Assembly: GCA_037384885.1 (NCBI GenBank)
Contig: JARRNO010000021.1
Location: 1-17,593 of the forward strand
Length of the DNA stretch: 17,593 nucleotides
Reading direction: 5' to 3'
DNA from: JARRNO01 sp037384885
GTDB taxonomy: Bacteria > Acidobacteriota > UBA4820 > DSQY01
Shown: positions 1-6,901 of the stretch, one piece after another
Numbering within the stretch: position 1 is the stretch's first letter
Layout of the letters: each line of letters begins with the position of its first letter
Position numbers and translations under genes: made by a program
The notes under the pieces: model-generated
Database searches by the model: none
Seen by the model: only the letters and a program-made list of their open reading frames with translations
Told to the model about the DNA's origin: nothing

Positions 1-305
1 GTTGCGCCCAGGGCCGGGACGGATTCAAGGCGGCTCGACGAAGGCGTGCGGACAGCACGTCGAGGAGGGCCAACAAAGAAGACACCCGGCTCTGGGGCAA
101 CCCAGAGGGACGCCGCGGCCTGGGCGCGCTGCTGTGTTACGGTTCGTCGGCGATGCACTTGGGCGTTTGCCTTCTCACCGCGCCCTGCATCGCATCCCAG
201 GGCGCAGGCGTCGCGCCAGAGATCCACTGGGAGCCAGACCCCTTAGTCTCTCCACCGCTTCGCTTCGATCACCGGCGGGACCCCCGGGCGGCCCGGTTCC
301 CCCTT

Positions 306-367
306 CGTAGCCGGCTGCAACGGCGGATGAATCCGCGTCTGCGGTGTCGGGCTGCTACGCAGCCGGC
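306..367. repeat. Nested inverted repeats (possible RNA or DNA hairpin)
   Basis: GCCGGCTGC at 310-318 is the exact reverse complement of GCAGCCGGC at 359-367. Between them lies GCGGATGAATCCGC (323-336), a 6-bp inverted repeat with a 2-base centre. CGTAGC (306-311) can also pair with GCTACG (354-359). The nesting suggests a structured intergenic element. No T-tract follows, so it is not a classic terminator. Confidence 0.5.
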
Positions 368-371
368 AAGT

Positions 372-392
372 CGTGAACCGTGAATCGTGAGT
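372..392. repeat. Three tandem copies of a 7-bp unit
   Basis: CGTGAAC, CGTGAAT and CGTGAGT follow one another directly at 372-378, 379-385 and 386-392. A degenerate CGTTGGC comes next. The array lies between the nested inverted repeats and the first gene. It could be a regulator-binding array or a dispersed intergenic repeat; the window has no second copy that would decide. Confidence 0.5.
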
Positions 393-450
393 CGTTGGCG
401 GGTGTATCCCCATGCGCGCAAGAATTGGATGGTTTGCCGTTGGGGGTTTC

Positions 451-470
451 GGCCTTTGCATGCAAAGGCC
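451..470. promoter_or_regulatory. Perfect 20-bp palindrome upstream of first sulfatase-fold gene
   Basis: GGCCTTTGCATGCAAAGGCC is a perfect 10+10 palindrome without a spacer, centred about 61 bases before the start codon at 522. A gapless palindrome of this length is typical of dimeric DNA-binding protein sites rather than RNA hairpins, which need a loop. No good -10/-35 pair is visible close by, so its relation to a promoter is unclear. Calling it an operator is an inference. Confidence 0.4.
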
Positions 471-521
471 CCATTTCTCCCCGCGCGCCGATCTGATAGG
501 ATGAGAAAGCGGAGATTGCCC

Positions 522-2459
522 ATGCGAAAAGGACTCATCCTGGCCGTGTTCTGCCTCATCTTGTCTGTGCCCCTGCTTTCGCAGGCCGCCGGACCGGAGG
601 CTAAACCCAACGTTCTCTTGATTACTCTGGATACGACCCGTGCTGACAGGATCGACTGCATCCGCGGCGGAGGCGATCTGACGCCCAGTCTCGACATGCT
701 GGCGAGGCGGTCGTTCGTGTTTACGCATTGTGAAACGGCGGTTCCTCTGACTCTGCCCTCGCATGTGACCATCATGTCCGGATGGAACCCGAACCGCCAC
801 GGGGTCCGGAAAAACCTGGAGACGACCGTTTCGCCCAAGGTCCCGCTGCTGGCGGAGGAATTCCGAAGCCGGGGCTATCAAACCGGCGCGTTCATCAGCG
901 CCTCGGTCCTTCTCGGAAAATACGGCCTGAAGCGCGGATTCGACGTCTATAACCAGAGCTTTTATGATCCTCGAAACCCGGACATCAGCACACGCCGGGG
1001 AGACAAGACGTTGAAGCCGGCCCTCGCCTGGATCGAAGCCCAGGGCGGGCGCCCCTGGTTCTGCTGGGTTCATCTCTACGATCCGCATTATCCGTATGAT
1101 CCTCCCATGCCCTTCGCGGCCAGGTACAAAAAGAATCCTTACGACGGGGAGATTGCCTTCATGGACGCCGCGCTGGGCGGCTTCTTCCAAGGGCTGCACC
1201 GCGCCCACGTGCTTTCCGGCGCGCTCGTGGTGGTGTGCGGGGACCACGGAGAGGCGTTGGGGCAGCACGGCGAGGAAAGCCATGGGGTCTTTCTCTACGA
1301 GGCCACCACCCATGTTCCGCTCATCGTCCACCTGCCCGGTGAGAGCGGGCCAAAGACCGTCGCCGGCAGCGTGGGGCTGGTGGATGTGGCGCCGACCATC
1401 CGAGATCTTGCAGGTCTGAAAGCCGTTCCGGGCGATGGTGAATCGCTCTCCCCCCTGATGAAAGGCGGCAAATGGACGCCCAGGCCCATCTACATGGAAA
1501 GCCTGGACGGTCTCTACAATTATGGTTGGGCGCCGCTTTACGGATTGGTGAAGTGGCCCTGGAAGTACATTCTGGCCCCCAAACCCGAACTCTATGACCT
1601 CGCAAAAGACCCCGGAGAAATCCACAATTTGGTCCGGAAAGACCCGGGTGAGACGAAGCAGCTGAAAAAGTTGCTGCAGGCGAGGATCACCGGCGTAAGG
1701 GCCGAACATGGAGAGCCCGTCCATCTGAGCCGGGAAGAGCTGAAGAGCCTGCAGAGCCTCGGCTATATCGCCGGCTCCATGGGCAAGGCGTCGGGCGGCT
1801 ACCGGGATCCCAAGGACATGGTGTCCGTTCTCAAAACCTTTAACGAGGCGGCCCTTGACTTCCAAAACGGAGAATACGCGAAGGCTGAACCTCTCCTGGA
1901 AAAAGTTCTCGCCAAAGATCCGAACAATCCGGCAGCATGTTTCTATATGGGGTCCATCCTGGAGAAACGGAATCCCGCGAAAGCGGAAGCCTATCTCGTC
2001 CGGGGCCTCAAGGCTCAGAAGGACTTCCCCCAGGCCTATGCGCGGCTGATGGAGCTTTGGATCCGGCAGGGCAAACCGGAGCGGGCTTTTGAACTGGGCC
2101 GCACGGGAATCAAGAACGTTTCCAGCCCCGAAGCGGCCGATCCGATTCGCGTGATGGCGGCGTGGGCGCTGTACAAAAAGGGCGCGTCCGAGAAGGAGGT
2201 CGTCCACTGGCTCGACAGCGCCGCCCACCACGGGGAAGAACTTGGATCGGCCTACAAGCTGCGCGCCGTTCTCGCCTTGAAGAAGGGGCATAGAAAGGAC
2301 GCGCTGGCCTACCTGAAGAAGATGGCCGGCGCGGCGCCGCCCTCGCAGGTGGCGGATCTCGTGAAAGAAAAAGACTTCAAACCTCTCGCGGACAGCACGG
2401 AGTTCTGGAAGCTCGTGCTGACCGCGCGCAATGAAATGAAGCAGGAAGCCGGGCAGTAA
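522..2459 (+). CDS. Exported alkaline-phosphatase/sulfatase-fold protein with TPR tail
   Basis: This 645-residue protein has a Sec signal peptide (residues 1 to about 22, likely cut after SQA). The N-terminal domain is of the sulfatase/alkaline-phosphatase superfamily: metal-ligand Asp37 in LITLDTTRADR, a nucleophile loop T77-L-P-S-H81, H184/D187/H189 in HLYDPH, and D241-H242 in CGDHGE. Sulfatases carry C-x-P-S-R in the loop, with Cys or Ser converted to formylglycine. Here the position is Thr, as in phosphotransferase members of the fold, so true sulfatase activity is doubtful. Residues about 440-605 form TPR-like helical repeats (for example FNEAALDFQNGEYAKAEPLLE). I chose the ATG at 522 because GGAG lies 7 bases before it; an in-frame ATG at 501 has a poorer site. 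It is a clear paralogue of the gene at 6902-8857. Substrate unknown. Confidence 0.88.
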   Translation: MRKGLILAVFCLILSVPLLSQAAGPEAKPNVLLITLDTTRADRIDCIRGGGDLTPSLDMLARRSFVFTHCETAVPLTLPSHVTIMSGWNPNRHGVRKNLETTVSPKVPLLAEEFRSRGYQTGAFISASVLLGKYGLKRGFDVYNQSFYDPRNPDISTRRGDKTLKPALAWIEAQGGRPWFCWVHLYDPHYPYDPPMPFAARYKKNPYDGEIAFMDAALGGFFQGLHRAHVLSGALVVVCGDHGEALGQHGEESHGVFLYEATTHVPLIVHLPGESGPKTVAGSVGLVDVAPTIRDLAGLKAVPGDGESLSPLMKGGKWTPRPIYMESLDGLYNYGWAPLYGLVKWPWKYILAPKPELYDLAKDPGEIHNLVRKDPGETKQLKKLLQARITGVRAEHGEPVHLSREELKSLQSLGYIAGSMGKASGGYRDPKDMVSVLKTFNEAALDFQNGEYAKAEPLLEKVLAKDPNNPAACFYMGSILEKRNPAKAEAYLVRGLKAQKDFPQAYARLMELWIRQGKPERAFELGRTGIKNVSSPEAADPIRVMAAWALYKKGASEKEVVHWLDSAAHHGEELGSAYKLRAVLALKKGHRKDALAYLKKMAGAAPPSQVADLVKEKDFKPLADSTEFWKLVLTARNEMKQEAGQ

Positions 2460-2486
2460 GGCCGGCTTTCCGGCCGAACCTTTTTT
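2460..2486 (+). terminator. Probable intrinsic terminator after first sulfatase-fold gene
   Basis: GGCCGG (2460-2465), loop CTTT, CCGGCC (2470-2475), then GAACC and six T (2481-2486). The stem is GC-only. The five-base gap before the T-tract is longer than ideal. It starts at the base after the stop codon and separates this gene from the next promoter. Confidence 0.55.
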
Positions 2487-2541
2487 CATCTCTGCAGCCT
2501 CGCGGATCTGTTGAAGCCTGCCGCGGGTTCCTGCCCCCTCA

Positions 2542-2550
2542 TGCTATACT
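2542..2550 (+). promoter_or_regulatory. Extended -10 promoter for the transglutaminase-like operon
   Basis: TGCTATACT fits the TGnTATAAT extended -10 consensus with one mismatch. No well-spaced -35 is seen; a TTGAAG at 2511 is 28 bases away, too far. Transcription would start near 2557, about 88 bases before the start codon at 2645. Confidence 0.5.
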
Positions 2551-2644
2551 GGGCGCGTCAATTCCCTATTCATCGGGGCGGCGCCGCTGGGCTTGAGAAG
2601 AATGCCGACGCGGAGCGAGCACCTTGTCGGGCGGAGGAGATGAG

Positions 2645-3106
2645 ATGAAGTGTACTCGTTTCAAGCAGCTTCTTTGGCTGGGAATCGCGCTTACAGCGGG
2701 GATGGGCGCAGCGGCGCAGGCGGGCGCCCCGGCGGGCTTTCCCGAAATGCCCGCGAAGGCGGAATGCCGTCCTCAGAACCAGCAGGAAAAAGAGGCCGGT
2801 GCCGCGATTCTCTGGAAGTCCGTGACGCTCCACGGGCACGCGAAAATCGGCTGGGTGAACCTGAAGGGCGTCGTGACCCGTCGGGAGAGCACCCGCTACA
2901 TCGTCTTCGACGCCCAGGGCGTGGATAACATCGCCAAGCACATCTTACTGGGTGAGGCAGGAACCACCTTCCGGGACATTTCCGGCAGAACGGTCACGCC
3001 GGACGGAAGGGTGTTTAAGCTCGATCCAAAAAAGGATGTCAAAAACTTGGATGTGCGCACTCCTGGAGGGAAAACGGCCCGGTCCATGCGCGCGGCGGCT
3101 ATCTGA
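2645..3106 (+). CDS. DUF3857-like N-terminal part of a frameshifted transglutaminase-like protein
   Basis: Read without a frame change this gives 153 residues: a signal peptide (about 1-26, AQA cleavage) and a segment that resembles the start of a DUF3857 domain, with the typical 'GRTVTPDGRVF' stretch near residues 114-124. It then stops at 3104-3106 in the middle of the domain. The -1 frame is open from 3019 to 4794 and encodes the rest of such a protein, so I read both as one gene of about 716 residues, close to the 688 of its neighbour. The start ATG has GGAGGAG 5-12 bases upstream. The frame change is a programmed -1 shift at 3028-3034, a real mutation, or an assembly error. The sequence alone cannot decide; see the heptamer entry. 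Confidence 0.7.
   Translation: MKCTRFKQLLWLGIALTAGMGAAAQAGAPAGFPEMPAKAECRPQNQQEKEAGAAILWKSVTLHGHAKIGWVNLKGVVTRRESTRYIVFDAQGVDNIAKHILLGEAGTTFRDISGRTVTPDGRVFKLDPKKDVKNLDVRTPGGKTARSMRAAAI
3028..3034 (+). other. In-frame slippery heptamer A AAA AAG at the frame change
   Basis: The zero frame reads CCA AAA AAG GAT, so the heptamer A_AAA_AAG is in the correct register for a tandem -1 slip, the same heptamer as in Escherichia coli dnaX. A slip moves ribosomes into the -1 frame, open from 3019 (its last stop is TAA at 3016-3018) to 4794. An AAGGG element lies at 3007-3011, about 16 bases upstream, farther than the dnaX stimulator. I could not identify a convincing downstream hairpin. The A6 run is equally a place where indel errors or mutations occur. 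Confidence 0.45.
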
Positions 3107-3114
3107 TCGGCGAC

Positions 3115-4794
3115 GTGGCGTGGATTCCCTTTTTCCTGGGGCCGCCGCCGCCCCGCGCCCATGCTTCCCTCGATCAGGGCTTCGACCTTGACCTTGTCCT
3201 CTCCGATCTGCCTCCGGATCGGAATGAGGCTTACGATCCACCCGGAATCCGGAGCGGATTCGCCCTGGGGCTCATGCCGGAACTGATCTCGACGCGACGC
3301 CGGCATCCGTACAGCAAGGGGGGAGTGACGAAGTACGGCGTACTTTTCGGTGCGCCCGGCTGGAACGATCCGGCGCCGAAGGGGAGCGAAATCAGCGACA
3401 AGAGGATCGAAAGCGAAATCGATCCGTCAAGGGGTATGGCGGCCCTCGATGACTTGGGTCTGCAGGTCGTTCCGGCCTGGGTCAGCACGCCGGGGAGCCA
3501 GGCGGTCATGTCCTGGTGGAACAGAGTTCTTGAAAACATCAATAAGCGGTTCGATAAGTTTTTCCGGCACACCAGCAAGGCCGAGGGGGCCGCGGATCTG
3601 GATAAGATCGCTCCCGTCTCCCTTCCCGTCAAGGAGCGCGTAGCTCGTCTGTTCGCATATGTCCGGGAGAAAATTCATCCCGATCCCGAGGCACGAACCC
3701 AGAAGAATCTGAACCGTCTTCTCCGCGACGGGAACGGCGGCGAAAGGGACATCGCGCTTTACTTAATCTATCTGCTTCGGGAGGCTCACATTCCCGCCAG
3801 GATGGTGATTGCGCTCAGCCGTTACGCCCCGACATTCCAGCCCATCCTGGAGGATTTCAGGCCGTACTCGCCCAGCTACATGGTTCAAGTATCTCCTCCC
3901 GGCAAAAAGCCCATCTATTTGATGCCCGGAGACATTTTCGCCACGGTTCAGACCTTCCCCGATGTTTACCTGGGGGCGCTGGCGTTCCGGCAGCCGGACG
4001 ATCCCCGGACTCCCTGGCCCATGATCTGTCTCCCCAAGAATTTGCCTCTCCATGGTACGACCTCGATCGCCTGCTCAGCTGCGCTGCCGGTGGAGGGCGC
4101 CAAGACCCCGCTTGAAGTCAAAACCACACTGACCGATAACGCCGCATATGATTTCAGGTGGCGTCTGGGGCTGACTAAACCCACGGTTAAAGGGGAAATG
4201 GTCGACGGAAAGGTGGTGGTCACCAGTAGAGGGAAGAAGGTGACCGACAAGTGGGACAAAATCTACCGGAACTGGATGGACATCTGGACGAACATCAAGC
4301 CCGATGGCGATCTCCCGCGGCTCGACAACAGGAAAGACGTGGAAAAGCCGTTGACCTTCGCCATGAAGGGCGCCTGGAATCCGGGCGTCCGGAGTATCGG
4401 GCCGCGCCTGCTCGTTCCGGCCTTTCCTTCCTCCGATATCTTCACCAATCCCTTCCAGACCGACCGCCGGTTCGGCCCGATCTGGTGGCCCAACGCCGGG
4501 GATTATGAAATCAGCCTGAGCTGGTCGATTCCCGCGCCGTACGGTGTCAGGCAGCTCCCGAAGAACGAATCTGTGAAGGGTCCCGGGGGCCTTTTCTACA
4601 CGGCGGCCTACAGTTACACCCCCGGCGGCAAAAAAGGGACAGCAGGAACTCTGAAGGCCGATCTGAAGCTTCACCTCCCGCCCATGCTTCCCGCGTCGGA
4701 CTACGAGGCGGCGCGCATGTTTTGCGAACGCCTTCAACGCGTATCGGAAACGAGGTTCCTGGTGGATACGACGCAGCCGGAGACCGCGCCATGA
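3115..4794 (+). CDS. Catalytically impaired transglutaminase-like body (C-terminal part of the split gene)
   Basis: The frame is open from 3019. GTG at 3115 is the first plausible independent start but has no good ribosome site, so expression by fusion to the upstream part is more likely. Numbering from 3115, residues about 165-290 match the transglutaminase-core region of the next gene: helix PVKERVARLFAYVREKI, then RDGNGGERDIALYLIYLLREAHIPARMV. Aligning these by eye with the neighbour puts Glu210 where the catalytic Cys should be, Tyr255 at the His, and Met270/Pro271 at the Asp. All three catalytic residues therefore appear lost. The remainder (about 295-559) is a beta-rich C-terminal region. 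Its stop overlaps the start of the next gene (ATGA), indicating translational coupling. It may act as a binding or scaffold partner of the intact paralogue. Confidence 0.72.
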   Translation: MAWIPFFLGPPPPRAHASLDQGFDLDLVLSDLPPDRNEAYDPPGIRSGFALGLMPELISTRRRHPYSKGGVTKYGVLFGAPGWNDPAPKGSEISDKRIESEIDPSRGMAALDDLGLQVVPAWVSTPGSQAVMSWWNRVLENINKRFDKFFRHTSKAEGAADLDKIAPVSLPVKERVARLFAYVREKIHPDPEARTQKNLNRLLRDGNGGERDIALYLIYLLREAHIPARMVIALSRYAPTFQPILEDFRPYSPSYMVQVSPPGKKPIYLMPGDIFATVQTFPDVYLGALAFRQPDDPRTPWPMICLPKNLPLHGTTSIACSAALPVEGAKTPLEVKTTLTDNAAYDFRWRLGLTKPTVKGEMVDGKVVVTSRGKKVTDKWDKIYRNWMDIWTNIKPDGDLPRLDNRKDVEKPLTFAMKGAWNPGVRSIGPRLLVPAFPSSDIFTNPFQTDRRFGPIWWPNAGDYEISLSWSIPAPYGVRQLPKNESVKGPGGLFYTAAYSYTPGGKKGTAGTLKADLKLHLPPMLPASDYEAARMFCERLQRVSETRFLVDTTQPETAP

Positions 4795-6857
4795 CGGGAT
4801 GGATCCGCCGGCTTTGCTTCGCCGCAGGCGCGGCGGCCATGGTGCTGATCCCGGCCGCTTCAACCGCCGCCTTCAGCCCGGAATGGGCGCGCCCCTATCT
4901 GAAACGACCCACGCCATCGGGGGCTTACATCACTAAGAAGGACCATTGGGTGGCGGTTTACAAGTCGATCATCTTTTCCACCACTCCACACGGCGGGATG
5001 GCGGCCACGTACAGAATGGTCCTTGCCCCGACCGGGCGGGAGCCGCGGCGGCTCCTCATCGCGATGGATTATGATTCAGAAACTCAAACCCTGGAGAACC
5101 CCCAAGTGTGGGAACCCGGCGTCTTCGGGTATAAGCGCATCAACCTGGCCAAAACGAGCCTGGATTTTCCCGACCTTTCAAGTGACGCCCTGACCAGCGG
5201 ACGCTTCAGGTTCATTTCGACCAAGGCTATCGCCCCGGACAAGCGGGCGATTGTGACCTGGAAAGTGACGGACCGTTTTGCCTTCCCCGGCGAAATGCTG
5301 GCCTGGCCCTTCGGCATGTATCCCGCCGAAAAACTTGTCATTCGGGGTGTTGCGGCCGGAGGTGGTGCTGTGCACATCACCTATGTGACTCCCGGCGGAA
5401 AGGGCGGGGCGGCGATGAAGACCGGGCCCGTCCACCTCGAGAATCTTCCGGCGCTTCGCTACGTCTACAAGTGGGGAAATCCCTGGCTTCCAAGCCGCTT
5501 CCAGGCGATTCCCTTCATCCTGGCTGTTCCCGAAAAGGCCGCCGGCCGGACCTGGGCCGACGTCTCCTCGGCGGTCGACCGGATTTTCGTCGAGGCGGGA
5601 AAGGACGGTGCAGCCTCCGTGAAAAGAAAGGCGGATTCCCTCATATCCGCGGACATGGGGGAGAAGGCGCGCATCGATGTGCTCGTCCGTTTCGTGGCAG
5701 GACTGGCTTACCGGAATGTCCAGTGGGGCCGGGGCGCGTATACGCCTGCTTCTCCGTCTGAAACGCTCCGCAGCATGACGGCTGACTGCAAGGCCAAGGC
5801 CCTCTTGCTGATGAAGCTCCTCGAGGCGGTGGGAGTCCATTCAAACCTGGTGCTCTGCCGCGTGGACGATCACTACCTGGCCGACTTTCCCCTGCCGGCG
5901 TCGGCGGCTTTCAACCACGTGGTTCTCGCCGTGAAGTGCAAGGGCGGGGAGACTCTGCCGGCCTCGCTCACAACAGGCCCGGGAAAAGGGTGGGTCCTGG
6001 TTGACCCCACGGATCCACAGGCCGTATTCGGCCGCCAGCCGATGGGCTTGGAGGGCGCCTGCGCCTTGTGGGTTGCCCCATCGGACGGGGCTTATTTTCA
6101 CGTCCACACCCGCCAACCCGCCTTGATGAGTATGGACATCCGGGAAACCGTCACCGTCAGGGAATCCGGCGACGCCGGGTTTTCGCTGAGGCTGCATGGC
6201 AGTGCGGATTTGCTCGAGCAGCTCGTTTCATCCAAGGCCTTCAACAATAAGGACAACGCGCTCAGGAGGGACTGCGAAGAGTATCTTCAGAGCGCAGCGC
6301 CAGGACTTCGGGTCGAACGGGCCGCTTACCGCGCAGCGCCGCTTTCCGGGGGGCGGCCTTCCGAGCTGACGCTCGTGGGGGAGATCCCTCAGGCCATGCA
6401 GGGAGTGGGCGGGCAACTCTACACCATGCTCGCGCCCGTGGCGATTCTCGGCCGCATCCTCGGAATCGCACGGCTGGGCTACGAATGGCGGGGAGGAGCC
6501 GATAAGCCCGGGCCGGCCGTGACGGTCCCCTGTGTCCTGAAGCCCGATTATCAGGCCATAGGTGTGGAAAGGAGCGCTCTCTTGACCCTGGTTTTTCCCA
6601 AGGGCTGGTCCGTGAAGGGCACGCCTTCTCTGAACGCCGGGTTGTCCTCCCCCTGGCTGACAGTGAAGGTCTCGGGCGGCGGCTCCTGGTCGGTCAAGAT
6701 TTCCGAGCCGAGGGGCGCCTTCCATGGAGGAAGCGACAAAAAGCGCCTCGAAGATATGAACCGCCTCGCGTCATTGTTCAGGCAGCCCATTCTGGTCCAG
6801 AGAGCCGGGGGGTCAAAAGACCCCGCCCACGCGAAGGAACGGGAAAAAAGGGATTGA
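4791..6857 (+). CDS. Exported DUF3857/transglutaminase-like protein with intact triad
   Basis: This 688-residue protein has a signal peptide (1 to about 27, STAA). Residues about 50-215 form a DUF3857-type beta domain, including VTWKVTDRFAFPGEMLAWPF. A transglutaminase-like (papain-fold) core covers about 290-410. The triad is complete: C333 in TADCKAKALLL, H376 in FNHVV, D405 in LVDPTD. The C-terminal 250 residues resemble the DUF3858-type beta region usually found after this core. Such proteins are periplasmic or surface; their reactions (cross-linking, peptide cleavage or amide chemistry) are mostly unknown. The start ATG overlaps the previous stop by four bases, with GGAG eight bases upstream. 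It lies 44 nt before the lipoprotein gene, so all are likely one transcript. Confidence 0.85.
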   Translation: MTGWIRRLCFAAGAAAMVLIPAASTAAFSPEWARPYLKRPTPSGAYITKKDHWVAVYKSIIFSTTPHGGMAATYRMVLAPTGREPRRLLIAMDYDSETQTLENPQVWEPGVFGYKRINLAKTSLDFPDLSSDALTSGRFRFISTKAIAPDKRAIVTWKVTDRFAFPGEMLAWPFGMYPAEKLVIRGVAAGGGAVHITYVTPGGKGGAAMKTGPVHLENLPALRYVYKWGNPWLPSRFQAIPFILAVPEKAAGRTWADVSSAVDRIFVEAGKDGAASVKRKADSLISADMGEKARIDVLVRFVAGLAYRNVQWGRGAYTPASPSETLRSMTADCKAKALLLMKLLEAVGVHSNLVLCRVDDHYLADFPLPASAAFNHVVLAVKCKGGETLPASLTTGPGKGWVLVDPTDPQAVFGRQPMGLEGACALWVAPSDGAYFHVHTRQPALMSMDIRETVTVRESGDAGFSLRLHGSADLLEQLVSSKAFNNKDNALRRDCEEYLQSAAPGLRVERAAYRAAPLSGGRPSELTLVGEIPQAMQGVGGQLYTMLAPVAILGRILGIARLGYEWRGGADKPGPAVTVPCVLKPDYQAIGVERSALLTLVFPKGWSVKGTPSLNAGLSSPWLTVKVSGGGSWSVKISEPRGAFHGGSDKKRLEDMNRLASLFRQPILVQRAGGSKDPAHAKEREKRD

Positions 6858-6901
6858 CGTCCGCCCACGGTGCGTCAACAATGGAGGGGCGGAGGGCGTT
6901 C

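Larger units (their letters stand above)
1..450. other. Left-edge stretch without a convincing gene
   Basis: I see no recognisable protein or RNA gene here. One + frame is open from position 3 to a stop at 381-383 and so could be the 3' end of a gene entering from the left. Its translation is Arg/Pro/Ala-rich with no family motif, and neighbouring frames are open too, as expected for very GC-rich DNA. The right part is made of inverted repeats and a short tandem repeat (listed separately), which looks intergenic. I treat it as non-coding, with the edge-open frame as a weak alternative. Confidence 0.5.

Noticed and set aside
2..310. Short plus-strand frame at the left edge
   Set aside because: Starts at TTG with no ribosome site; Arg/Pro-rich translation; overlaps another open frame equally long. 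No evidence of coding.
243..2489. 748-codon open frame on the minus strand
   Set aside because: It is antisense to the sulfatase-fold gene, whose motifs and codon pattern are clear; the translation has no family motif and is a GC-rich shadow.
2511..2516. TTGAAG as -35 for the promoter at 2545
   Set aside because: The spacer would be 28 bases; an extended -10 without -35 fits better.
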